From Utricularia gibba (Eukaryota > Streptophyta > Magnoliopsida > Lamiales > Lentibulariaceae): 64,000 nucleotides of DNA. The translations under genes were made by a program, and so were the position numbers. Where the stretch lies: NCBI GenBank assembly GCA_002189035.1, contig CM007991.1:558001-622000 (forward strand). The letters are read 5' to 3'. Shown piece after piece: positions 49,578-60,534 of the stretch (positions within the stretch are counted from its first letter, which is position 1; every line of letters starts with the position of its first letter). The notes under the pieces were generated by a model. It worked only from the letters and a program-made list of their open reading frames with translations, ran no database searches and had not been told where the DNA came from.

Positions 49578-50213
49578 ATGGAGATGGCATCCACCAACCA
49601 GATTCAGGAAACCCGGGTTGATGTTGAGGGCCAGAATGGAATGGAAGTCGGCGTGGATTATTCGAAGCGTGCGCAGTGGCTGAGAGCTGCGATTCTCGGC
49701 GCCAATGACGGAATTCCCTCCATCGCTTCTCTGTTGATGGGAGTCGGGGCGGTGAATCGAGACACCAAGATCATGGTTCTCTCCGGACTCGCTGGTTTGA
49801 TCGCCGGATCCTTCAGTATGGGGATCGGGGAGCTGGTGTCCGTTTACTCTCAACGCGACATCGAGGTGGCGCAGATCGAGCGCGCGAAGCAATCTCCCAC
49901 CGGCGGCGATACGGAGAAGGACGAGGAGAGGCTGCCCAATCCGTTTCAGGCTGCGGGTGCCTCGGCCTTTGCCTTCGCCGTGGGAGCCATGATCCCGCTG
50001 CTGGCGGCGGCGTTTATAAAGTCATACCATGTTAGGTTGGGGGTAGTGGTAGCGGCTGTAACGCTGGCGCTTGTGGGCTTCGGGTGGGCCGGGGCGGTTC
50101 TCGGGAAGGTGCCGCCAGTGAGATCCACGGCGAGGGTGGTGATCGGAGGCTGGTTGGCGATGGGCATCACCTTCGGCCTGACCAAGGCCGTCGGCAACGC
50201 CGGCTTGGCCTGA
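49578..50213 (+). CDS. VTL: Vacuolar iron transporter-like protein (VTL / nodulin-21 family)
   Basis: Intronless gene of 211 residues. The family signature is clear: VDYSKRAQWLRAAILGANDG, then SLLMGVGAV, a hydrophobic LAGLIAGSFSMGIGELVSVYSQRDIE segment (TM2 region), a short loop (NPFQAAGASAFAFAVGAMIPLLAAAF) and two more hydrophobic segments to the C-terminus. About five membrane spans are expected. Like other VTLs it lacks the long cytosolic metal-binding insert of true VIT1. Arabidopsis VTLs move iron into the vacuole. An unusual detail is ANDGIPSIAS where ANDGLVSVAS is usual. The start at 49578 is the first ATG; a second Met two codons later is equally plausible. It lies 2.8 kb beyond LPR-D and in the same direction. 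Confidence 0.92.
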   Translation: MEMASTNQIQETRVDVEGQNGMEVGVDYSKRAQWLRAAILGANDGIPSIASLLMGVGAVNRDTKIMVLSGLAGLIAGSFSMGIGELVSVYSQRDIEVAQIERAKQSPTGGDTEKDEERLPNPFQAAGASAFAFAVGAMIPLLAAAFIKSYHVRLGVVVAAVTLALVGFGWAGAVLGKVPPVRSTARVVIGGWLAMGITFGLTKAVGNAGLA

Positions 50214-51793
50214 GCCTTTTTCCCGGCCCCGGCAGTCGCCCCTCCCCCTTCACTTCATGATATACATGTGTGAGGCTAGTGATATGTGCTACCATGTGTA
50301 GGACTCAATATTTTGGCCTATGCGTCAGAAGTTGTTGAAATATCTTGTATGTATGCGAGCGTGGGTGTCTTCTTCTGTAAAATAAATAACAAGAAGTTGT
50401 GTTTTTTCAGCTATTGAATCCCTTGAGTTTTCATTCATCCAGATCCGTGTTGCTGGTGGATGCGAATTCACGCCTTTAAAAATAGACATGTGTGATTGGA
50501 TCTGAACGAATTTCAAAACGGTATGTGTGAGAAATAGTGTAAAAAATGATCATCTTATATATAATTTTTTGACATTTACAATGTTTATAAATGGTGTTGA
50601 GTTGAGGCCTCGACTCTCTCTCTTATAAACAATTCCATCTTGATTTCCATTAATTAAGATAAATTTTACAAATATACATATAAAATAACATTATATTAAA
50701 AATAGGTTTAAAATAAATAAAAATAAATAAATATTAGTTAAGTAATTAAACTCGCATCAAATAAGAATTTCGAAAAAATACAGTTCTTAGGGATTATATA
50801 ATTATTTTACAAATCATATGCGTACTGAATGATATATCTATTAAATCCGCGTAATTCTCAATAAACTTATGTTCAAAATAACTTTACAATTTATTCATTA
50901 TATGAAGATGAAATAAGAGTATGGAGAGTCCACAGAAATGGAAGTTCCGGTGTACCCAACTTGTTTCGTTTACTTTGATTATATATATGCTGAATAAAAG
51001 AGGTTGACGGATAAGAGCCACACATAAAATAATTAAAAAATTGTGAAAAAAAAGTCCATTATGCCGTCAAACCAAACTAGTTGCAGCTGGTCGGTGGTAA
51101 CGTGTATTGTGTGCATGCTTGGTGCCATAAAGCCCAAGGCAACCACGGCGTTTTGGGTGTGCATCTGCTTGGCTAAATAACCCAAAATTATGTTCAGATA
51201 AAACAATTTCATATTAAAAAATTAAATTAAAATGATCAAATATATGATAAATTATAAATTATTAATAATTAATTAAATTTAATTTTTTAATGTAATTCAT
51301 ATTTATTATGTATTCGTCCAATCTCTAAAATCTTTAATTTCAATATAGAATTCTATATTGAGTGAATAAGATGGTGAATAGTTTAAAATGTTAATGAGAA
51401 TGTAATTTGAGCAAGGATAAATAATTTAATTAATTAAAATTTTTGAACTTGATGCATGAATGCGAATACAATTTACATTTAATGCACCGTGTTAGAACAA
51501 CATGTTTGGATGGAAATACTTAATAATGAAAGGACAACAACATACCATACGATGTTGGTTAGCTAGCCCTGCACGTGGGCTTTCTTTTATTGGGCCATTC
51601 TTGGGGTAAGAGAAAAGTTGCTATATCTGGTAAGTTCCATTTCCCCCCCATGGACTTGTCCGTGTATTTCGTTCTGTTGATGCCCAAAGGATACCCAAGA
51701 AACAAACTGGTCGTCGGAGAAACAGGTTTCAGACGGGAAATGAAGGCATTGTTGTTCCAGGCAACAACAACGAGGATTCGAATGACCGAATGA
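50214..51793. other. Intergenic DNA
   Basis: 3' UTR of the iron transporter gene, AT-rich DNA, and the promoter and leader of the ANTH gene. Nothing else was recognised. Confidence 0.5.
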
Positions 51794-53814
51794 ATGGCTC
51801 CGAGCAAGATAAGGAAGGCCATCGGCGCCGTAAAGGACCAAACCAGCATCGGACTCGCCAAAGTCGGAAGCAGCGCCTCGTTGGCGGACCTGGACGTGGC
51901 CATCGTGAAGGCCACGCGCCACGAAGAGTACCCGCCGGACGAGCGCCACATCCGGGAGATACTCTGCCTCACGACGTACTCCCGCGCCTTCATCGGCGCC
52001 TGCGTCTCCACCATATCGCGCCGCCTGAGCAAGACCAGGAATTGGGTGGTGGCTCTCAAGGCGCTTATGTTGGTCCAGCGTTTGCTGGCGGAGGGGGACC
52101 CGGCCTACGAACAGGAGATCTTCTTCGCCACGCGCCGGGGAACGCGCCTCCTCAACTTGTCCGATTTTCGGGACACCTCCGGGAGGTCGAATGCGTGGGA
52201 CTACTCGGCCTTCGTCAGGACGTTCGCCTTGTATTTGGATGAGCAGCTCGAGTTTAGAATGCAGCGGAGACAGGGAAGACGGTGCGGGTATTACCCCAAT
52301 CATGTGGAGGACGACGGTGACCCGACGACGGACATCGTCGTGCGGGAAACGACGCTGTTGCATGAACTCAAGATCGACGGCGTCTTCGCGAGAGCTCATC
52401 ACCTCATGCAACTTCTTGAGCGGTTCTTGGCATGCAGACCAACAGGTATGAGCTTATTCAGTACTCAGATTTCATGCACAATATCCCTAAAGCTTGCTTT
52501 TGTTGTAGGGGCTTCCAGGGAGAACAGGATCGTGTTCGTGGCTCTATATCCAGTCGTAAAGGAAAGCTTCCAGCTTGTTTATCACATAACCGAGATTCTG
52601 GGTGACCTGATCGATCGTTTCATGGAGCTCAATGTTCCCGAAATGGTCAGGGTTCATGAAATCTTCAGTCGAGTAGCCAAGCAGTACGACGAACTTGATT
52701 CTTTCTACAGTTGGTGCAAAGCCGTGGGAATCGCACGATCCTCTGAGTATCCGGATGTTGAGAAAATATCCCAGAAAAAGCTCGAGATGATTCATGAATA
52801 TATCCGAGAGAAATCCGCCATGAACGCAGCAGGGGTTCCTCAGTATGCTGTTGTTGACGATCCCAGGATGGAAGAGGTAAAGGGAGTTACTTTTTTAGTA
52901 CAAAGGTTCATGGAACTCGAGAATTCCTCTGATATCTGAATTGCCCCAATCACAGGATGATATGTTAGAGTAATACTATCCTGATTATGTTCTGCATTTG
53001 TTGAGATGAATCTTGGCTGAGATTTCAAGGATCTCAGATTTGACATTTAACTGCTGCGCCACTGTAGGTGGAGGAAGACTTGAATCATATCAAGGCGTTG
53101 CCGCCGCCGGAGGGATTTGAAGAGGAGAAAGAAGAAGATAAGCAAGTTAATGAGGATGGGGAGCAGGAGGAGGAAATCGAGGTGGTGGAGGAGAAGCCTA
53201 AGGAGCAAGACGTGGGGGACTTGTTGAATTTAGGACAAGACGCCCCGACGGAAGAGGAGCAGGGCGAGAAGCTAACCTTAGCGTTATTCGACGGCGCTCC
53301 AGCCACCGCCGCATCGGAGAGCAACACAGCTTCCCCATGGGATGCGTTCAAGGAGTCCTCCGATTGGGAATCTGCCTTGGTCCAATCCACCAGCCACTTG
53401 TCCAACCAAACAGCATCCCTTCCCGGCGGATTCACCACGCTAATGCTCGACGGAATGTATCAGCAAGCTACGGTCGCGCAAGCCGCGGCAGCGTCGGGCG
53501 TGGTCACCACCGGAAGTGCGAGCAGCGTGGCGTTTGGTTCCGCCGGGAGACCGGCGATGCTAGCGCTGCCTGCGCCGCCGTCAGCTGATGCTCCATCGGT
53601 GAACAGTGATCCCTTCGCGGCGTCGTTGGGAGTAGCGCCGCCCGCGTACGTGCAGATGTCGGAGATGGAGAAGAAGCAGAGGCTGATGGCGGAGGAGCAG
53701 TTGATGTGGCAGCAGTATGCGAGAGACGGCATGCAAGGGCAAGTTGCTTTCGCCAAGGCCCAACAGCATCTCTATTACACTCACAATGGAGGAGCGTTTA
53801 CCAGAATGTATTAA
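51794..53814 (+). CDS. ANTH-domain clathrin assembly protein (AP180/ECA4-like)
   Basis: Three exons: 51794-52445, 52509-52876 and 53068-53814, giving 588 residues. The N-terminal ANTH domain (about 25-280) has KIRKAIGAVKDQTSIGLAKV, VAIVKATRHEE, REILCLTTYSRAFI and RRLSKTRNWVVALKALMLVQRLL, the region that binds phosphoinositides. FVALYPVVKESFQLVY follows. After residue 340 the tail is acidic (a Glu-rich run) then Ala/Ser-rich, with WDAF and SDPF motifs typical of clathrin/adaptor binding, and ends near MEKKQRLMAEEQLMWQQYARDGMQ. It acts in clathrin-mediated endocytosis at the plasma membrane. The first intron (63 bp) has no stop and keeps frame. The protein resembles Arabidopsis ECA4/CAP1. Confidence 0.93.
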
Positions 53815-54787
53815 TCTAGTCGATTTTTGTGTCCATTTAAATTACATGTTATATTTTAATATTCCAGTGTTTTTTTAATGTAAAATGCTGATTTTATCAT
53901 ATTTTTAATATTAGAGTTGTTAAAATATTTTTGCATTTTCAAATCAATTATTTCTATTTTTTATTATAATTAAAGTGATTATTTATTTATTTTTTCAGCC
54001 GACAAAGGGACAGTTGGGTGTCCGTCCACCTGTTTTCTCCTAACTTCCAACCGCTATTTCGGCTACAGAACAAGGCAACGTGACCTACACACTAAAAGTA
54101 CGAATTAGTAAACCTAACACTCACCGCATATATTAAGTTTTAATTAATTCTATATTGATAAAGTATAATATCATTCTTATTATCTCCAAAAATTTTATTT
54201 CAATTATATAATATGTATATTTTAGTAATATTGTAAATAAATCTAATTAAATGAAATTTCCTTAACTTTACAAAATAAATTTATAAAACGAATCCTAAAA
54301 TATTGCAATAAAAATGGTATAAATATAGTCGTAATCTTCCTAATTAAACGTCATACAAGAAATTAATCTCTTTTTTTTCTACCGACATGGAAAACTTCAT
54401 GGGTATATTATTTTGTGAATTTTTTTGAAATATAAATATGAATGAAATAGAAAAAATAAAGGGAATATCCAAATCAAGTGGCGTGGGGTGGCCTGGGAGA
54501 TATCGAAATCCAGCAAAATGTGAAGTTTATCTCCATCTTATTCTGAACGAGTGGAAATAAGCCGGAATGGCGATTAGCCGCCGCGTGCTAATTATTATTA
54601 AAAAAAAAAGAGAAAACAAAAACCTATTTTATATCGGCGGGGAGCTGGCAGGCCCAGCCTCTCTCTTCTCTCTCTCTTCTGTCTAGTGAGAGAACGAGGA
54701 AGAGCAGAGCACTGCGCGATTCAATCCCTCGTTGATCTCGATACATACGCTTCTCCGCCGCTGGATCTCTCCTGGTCCTGGCATTCG
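53815..54787. other. Intergenic DNA and RUS6 leader
   Basis: ANTH 3' UTR, AT-rich DNA, then a CT-rich leader from about 54655 (CTCTCTTCTCTC) just before the RUS6 ATG. Confidence 0.5.
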
Positions 54788-57700
54788 ATGAAGCTCAAGC
54801 CCTCGCCGCAGGCTACCGCCGCGAAGTCTCTCTCCTCATCGGACACGAGGTTGCTGGTCCGGGAGTCGCTGCGCATTAGTGCTAACCTCGCCTTAGCGCC
54901 CCCCGTTTCTACAGAGGTTTCCGAACAAGAACGGCGGTTTACTAAAGAGACGCGTTTAGGCGGAGTAATCGAGGATCAGTTTCTTGATTCGAGTTTGAGG
55001 TTGATTTGCTGCGAGGAGATCGGGGGTAGACGGTGGCAGTATTTTGCCGAGGGTAATAATGCGGTCAGGAGCGGTGATTCCAGGGCATTGAAGAACTCGA
55101 TTCGTGGTGTTAGTTTGCAGAATTCGCAGGCTCCTGTTGATGTCAGCTTCTTCTTTTTTATTCAATTCTTTTATCCTCATTTCATGCATTTTTCACAATA
55201 AAAAAGCAGCTTTACTGGGACGGTCGGAATGACTGAATTTGTTAAGGCCTCTATACATTTTAGAATCAAACGGGTTTTCCTTACTATAATACATTGTTCT
55301 TCTGATTATTTTTCTTTATTTGGAAGGCTTTTGGATCTATGAAGTAAATGATTAGATCAATGAAAATTCTATTCATGCTGAAAATGAACAACTTTTTCTT
55401 GTTTTGCATATATCAGGAGTTGATTGGATTTATAAGGTCTTATGTTGTGCCTGAAGGTTTCCCCCACAGTGTTGCACCTTCTTATGTGCCTTACATGACA
55501 TGGAGAGCATTGAAGGTATCAGACCTTTTAATCTTTTCACAATGGCACCTAAAGATCCATTGATGCAATTTATATGCCACCTGATTGCTCCTAAACCCTG
55601 CACTGATAACTGGTTTTTGGCCACAGCACTTCTTTGGAGGAGCGATGGGTGTGTTCACAACACAAACTCTCCTTAGCTCACTAGGGGTGTCAAGAAACAA
55701 CTCTGGTGCTAGTGCTGTCGCAATTAATTGGATTCTGAAGGCATACTCATTTGGGCATTGACTTTTTTATTATTTGTATTGTGTATGATCATGGCATTAG
55801 TTATGCATTATATTCCCTGGGGGGCAGCAGCTTTGGCTTTAAGTTGTAGACGGTGAATTAGGAAGAAACATACTCAATGTGTGGTGATCCGTGTGACAGG
55901 ATGGTGCTGGGCGTGTTGGGAAGATGATGTTTTCTCGGGAAGGAAGGAAATTTGATTATGATCTAAAGCAGGTAAATAAATTGTTCGATCTGCTTTCTCT
56001 TTAAGATAATATCTCTCAAGCAGATGCATGAGATCTCATACAAATCCGTTCAGCTTAGGTTTTCGGGTGATTTATTAATGGAGTTGGGGGCTGGTATTGA
56101 GTTGGCGACAGCAGCCTTTCCAAGCCTATTCCTTCCATTGGCATGCGCTGCCAATGTTGCTAAGGTCTTTTTCTATTTCTCTTTTCATAGATGGCAAGAT
56201 TCCCTATATTCACACTGTACCAATTGTAGAATGTCTCTGCTGTGACATCAACATCAACCCGCACCCCAATTTACAAAGCTTTTGCTAAAGGGGAAAACAT
56301 TGGAGATGTTACTGCAAAGGGAGAATGTGTTGGAAACATTGCAGATCTGGTATGTGAAGCATCAGTGTAACCATTTTTTATTTTAATTTTCTGTCAACCT
56401 TTTCTTATAAATGTGAATGTGTTTAGATAATATTGAAGCTTCGAGATTATAATTTACTCATTTCCTTATCCCATTCAGCATCATGATTTTTGTAATTCGT
56501 TGGTAATTGCGTACACTTTTATTGCATTACTCTTGTTGGTTTTTCTTGTTCAAGGCATGTTAGATGTTATGTTTGAAAAAACAAGGTAGTGTCTTATAGT
56601 CATTCCATTCTTAGCTTGAATGTGCAGACTGATTAATCTTGCTCCCAGCAGCATATCCCTCTGTCATGATTATATCCCTATGGGAATCTCCTCTGTTTCT
56701 AACCTTTGCTTGGTTATATTTGTTCTTTCTATTCCAATGTAAAAGCTACTTAAAAATTTAGCTGAAATAGGAAGAAGTTTGCTGGTAGTGTAACTCGCTT
56801 AGTTGCAATGCCATATTAAGCTAATTGCTTTTCTGAGGATTGAATATAACCTGGTTCTTCGATTGTGAAATATACAAATGTCATTGGTGTTAGGTTAGTT
56901 TACTTGAGGTATCACGGCTTTTATTAAGTTCGTCTAATCTGATCCTAAAAAATGATTAGCAACGTCAGTCGCTTTATCATCACTGCTTTGAGACGAAACT
57001 CATCATTGGAAATGTTCTTTGTTAAGCTTGGAACTGGGCTCAGTATAATGATTTCGAAAAGAAATCCATCACTGTTCACCACCTTTGCTCTCCTCTCATG
57101 TGGTTATCTAATGAGCTCATATCAAGAGGTTAGATGATGTGAATGGCTGGTTCCTCCCTCATTTCTCATGTTAAATTTTTTTCCAAATTATGATTTTTTT
57201 GTTTCAGGTGAGATCTGTTGTTCTGCATACACTAAATCGTGCAAGATTCACAGTTGCTGTGGAATCTTACCTAAAGACAGGTATGTAGAGAAAGCATATT
57301 TTCTGATTAGAAAACCCTTCATCTTCGCTCTTTGATCTCCGAGGGATTCCTATATATATATTCCAAAGGCTTTGATGAGATGTGGGTTTTTTCACTTATA
57401 ATTGTAACTTGCATGATTTGTTAACTTCATATACCCCTTGCCAAAAAAGTTTTATTTATGCCGAATGTAATAAATTTGTATTATGTGGAGGACATGGCTC
57501 TTCAGTTTTATTGTGTGGTCCAACTTTCAGGTCGAGTCCCAAGCTTGCTGGACGGAAACTTGAAAGAAAATATTTTCAGTCCACCGTGGAAGAAAAACAG
57601 ACCTATTGTTCTTGGTAATTTTCTTAATCTCTCTATTTTCATTTGCATGAAAGCATTTGAATTCCTACATCATGCGGGGGATTACGAAATGAAGCAGACT

Positions 57701-58485
57701 AGGGTTTTATAAAGCATCTCTAATTCTCTCGCTTTTTTTTCCAGGGCCAAGATTCAAAGATGCATTCCAAGACCCTAATTCTTATCTTGCTTTGAAGCCA
57801 ATTTTTGAGGTATTCTAATATTCTCACCTTCTAGTGTATTCTATGCGTGTAGTTGTACTTGGTTTCTTGTAATTAAGTAAAACAAAAAATGACTCGGCGC
57901 ATAGCTGATATATGTTTCTGGTTGCAGAAAGAGCAATACCTTGTAACTTACAATCCTTCAAAGGGAAATGTCTACGCACTGTTCAAGGATCAAGCCAAGT
58001 CCGATGATATATTGAAAGCTGCATTCCATGTAAGACTGCAACAATTGTGATCTGTGATCGTATTCTCCGTTAATGCATCTGGCTAAATGTACATTGCATT
58101 TGCAGGCTCATTTGCTCCTTCACACCATCTGTACATCCGACAAGAAGGAGAATTCATCTCCCAAACGAGAACACGACCTTTCAGGAATCAAACTATCACC
58201 TAGAGACATCCAAATCCGCATCGCAGAGTCGTACAAGATGGTCTCAGCCTTGTATGGATCTTTCACGGATAAAGCCAGGGATCAGGTAATGTGAATCAAC
58301 AATCACTTTAAACAAAAGTTCATCCAATTCTGTGATGCATATTCACAAAATCTTTTGTGGATACTTCACTCCCAGGCAGACAACTGCCCTCGTCACTGCT
58401 GACAGTTTTCTTTCCACAGGGATGGGTTATGTCTGAAGCATTACTTAATCCGGGAAAAGCTCGACTTTGTGAACTGGGTGGGTGA
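54788..58485 (+). CDS. RUS6: ROOT UVB SENSITIVE 6-type protein (DUF647)
   Basis: Thirteen exons: 54788-55141, 55417-55515, 55627-55740, 55900-55971, 56054-56164, 56230-56349, 57028-57129, 57208-57280, 57531-57614, 57745-57809, 57928-58029, 58106-58285 and 58420-58485, phase-consistent, 513 residues. The DUF647 core includes VVPEGFPHSVAPSYVPYMTWRALK, GGAMGVFTTQTLLSS, AINWILKDGAGRVGKM, LLMELGAGIELATAAFP, VTSTSTRTPIYKAFAKGENI and VVLHTLNRARFTVAVESYL. The wording matches the RUS6 branch, essential for embryo development in Arabidopsis; the biochemical role is not settled. The N-terminal 115 residues are Ser-rich and poorly conserved. Intron 3 begins with GC (AAG|GCATAC) instead of GT. The last exon gives GWVMSEALLNPGKARLC in the correct phase, although another frame of the same exon stays open longer. 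Confidence 0.92.
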
Positions 58486-58914
58486 TACAGACTCTGAGTC
58501 CAAAAGATTGCAGAGAAAGTTTGTGGTGGTTGCCCCGGCAGATCACCAACTCCGTCAAGCCTTTTCTTTTACAATTAAATCCGAAGAGATAGTCGGTACT
58601 TTACTTCGTGCTGCTGTTTAAGGTGTGTTGCAGAATAAGCAGATGCGGGAAAGCGATGTGTGTGGTTTGTGCCCTTGCTGCTCATTTCTTCTCTGGGTTC
58701 AGTCCAATTGGCAATTGCTAGTGTAGTGCAGTATTTGTATCTAAATAACTCTTGTTTTAAGTTAACAAAATAGCTGGAGTATTTTAACATTCATAAGAAC
58801 CAGGAGCAAGAGCCCAATGGCCAAAGCCCATGAGGATTGGCCCGTGAAACGATCCATAAACGAGGGATTAGGGCTCCCTCCCTCCCTTCGTCGCCTACGC
58901 GAATCGAGAAGGAA
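58486..58914. other. RUS6 3' UTR and RPL35 promoter
   Basis: Only 429 bp separate the two coding regions. The second half carries site II-type motifs (see 58811-58846). Confidence 0.6.
58811..58846 (+). promoter_or_regulatory. Cluster of site II-type (TGGGCY) motifs before RPL35
   Basis: AGCCCA, AGCCCAT and GGCCCG within 36 bp, about 70-105 bp before the RPL35 ATG. Site II elements (TGGGCC/T in either orientation) are typical of plant ribosomal-protein promoters, bound by TCP factors. Confidence 0.6.
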
Positions 58915-59438
58915 ATGGGTAAGTAACCGCTGATGTGCTGGCTGGTGATTCCGTCTGATTGTTTTGTTGTTTTGTTGTTTTGCAGCTCGGATCAAGGTCC
59001 ACGAGCTCCGGCAGAAGAACAAGGCGGAGCTTCTGACGCAGCTGAAAGATCTGAAGGCGGAGTTATCTCTTCTCCGGGTGGCGAAAGTCACCGGCGGCGC
59101 GCCTAACAAGCTCGCGAAAATCAAGGTGGTTAGGCTGTCGATTGCTCAGGTGCTCACCGTGATTTCGCAGAAGCAGAAAGGCGCTCTCAGGGAAGCGTAC
59201 AAGAACAAAAAGTACTTGCCTCTGGATCTCCGCCCTAAGAAAACGCGAGCCATTCGCCGCCGTCTCACCAAGCATCAGGTGCTCTTTCGAATTCTCTTCT
59301 ACGGTCTGTGAATACATGAAATTCACGGATTCTGATGAAATTCTATTGCTGTGGATATGCCAGGCATCTTTGAAGACGGAGAAGCAGAAAAAGAAGGAAA
59401 TGTATTTCCCTGTAAGAAAGTACGCTCTCAAGGTTTGA
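58915..59438 (+). CDS. RPL35: 60S ribosomal protein L35 (uL29)
   Basis: Three exons: 58915-58918 (ATGG only), 58986-59278 and 59364-59438, giving 123 residues, the standard length. The sequence starts [18 protein letters not shown] and includes [19 protein letters not shown], the uL29 core [16 protein letters not shown] and [17 protein letters not shown], ending KYALKV. It is a large-subunit protein near the peptide exit tunnel. A coding first exon of four bases is a feature I recall from other plant RPL35 genes. The mRNA likely starts in the pyrimidine-rich stretch near 58870-58890. Confidence 0.96.
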
Positions 59439-60534
59439 GTTGTCATATGCTGATACAACCTTTGCTTCATTCAGCATTGTCTCAGACAGATGTTTTGTCA
59501 CAAAGGAATCTAGCTTGAGAACTCTAGCGCCGTAACTCCATCCTTCATATTTGTGCTTGGACTCCGTAGTTTGTAAAAACTAGAAGCACAGACAGGCACT
59601 TCTTGTGTAGTTGACAGTTCAAGGTCAGGTATCCTGATGTGTACCAAGCTTCAGTAGATAGATAGATGCAAATGGATTTTGCGTACCAAGCTTCAATAGA
59701 TTAGATTTTCTGATGGGTGCTGCATCCATAGCTCCATCCTAATCCAACACAGCCGCTCCCTCCCTGCTGCTTTTGGCGAATACGGTAAGAAGGGTTATTC
59801 TACTACCCAAATTCGATAAACTTTTGTATTTCTGATTCTTTTTTCGAAATGAAATCTTTTCCAAATTTTTCAAAAATTTGATCACCTTTTCTTAAATTTA
59901 TTCGAAAATTTGTTGTTTGAATCGTATTCGAAATTCATGTATCACTTGTGTGATGCGTGGAGGATGATTCTTTTTTCTGAACCTTTAACCATCCCAGTTG
60001 TGTAAAAATAAAATATAAAATAAATTAGTAAATGGCCACCTGTTTCTTACCATCTATCCCGGGAGGAGCAGGTAGTAGGAAAAATGTGATAAAAATGTTT
60101 AATTTGTTTGAATTAATAATTAAAATATTAATGATTAAATAAACTTAGCGGGTAGTTATCACCATGTAATCGAGTTTATTTTCTGAAAATTACGGTGAGG
60201 TTCGATCTATGGGGACTAAACAAAATGCTGTCGATCTTGATTTTATTTTAACCCTTGAAATAAAAGTAACGTAATTTATCATTCTTATATTAAATTATCT
60301 TACAAAGAGCAGATGCTTTTTTTTCTTTTTTGTTTTGATGGGCCGTGGCCCATATTACAGAATCAGAAGCTTTCGAATCCATGTTATAACCGGCGTATCG
60401 CTCCATACCGACTCAGGACTGTTCTCCGGCGGCGGCCTCGTATGCCGCGGAGTGTCTCTTTATCACAATCGCTGTATCTAGCTACTGCGTAGGGAGCTCT
60501 TCACTTTGTTTTGGTTTTGTTTCTAGGAGTATTA
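59439..60534. other. Intergenic DNA and RPA49 promoter
   Basis: RPL35 3' UTR, AT-rich DNA, then the RPA49 promoter with an inverted site II pair at 60338-60353. Confidence 0.55.
60338..60353. promoter_or_regulatory. Inverted pair of site II elements before RPA49
   Basis: ATGGGCC-GT-GGCCCAT, two seven-base arms in inverted orientation with a 2-bp spacer, 180 bp before the RPA49 ATG. This fits TCP-type growth control of ribosome-making genes. Confidence 0.6.

Noticed and set aside
51587-52411. 274-codon minus-strand open frame across the ANTH gene start
   Set aside because: It is antisense to the strongly conserved ANTH coding region.
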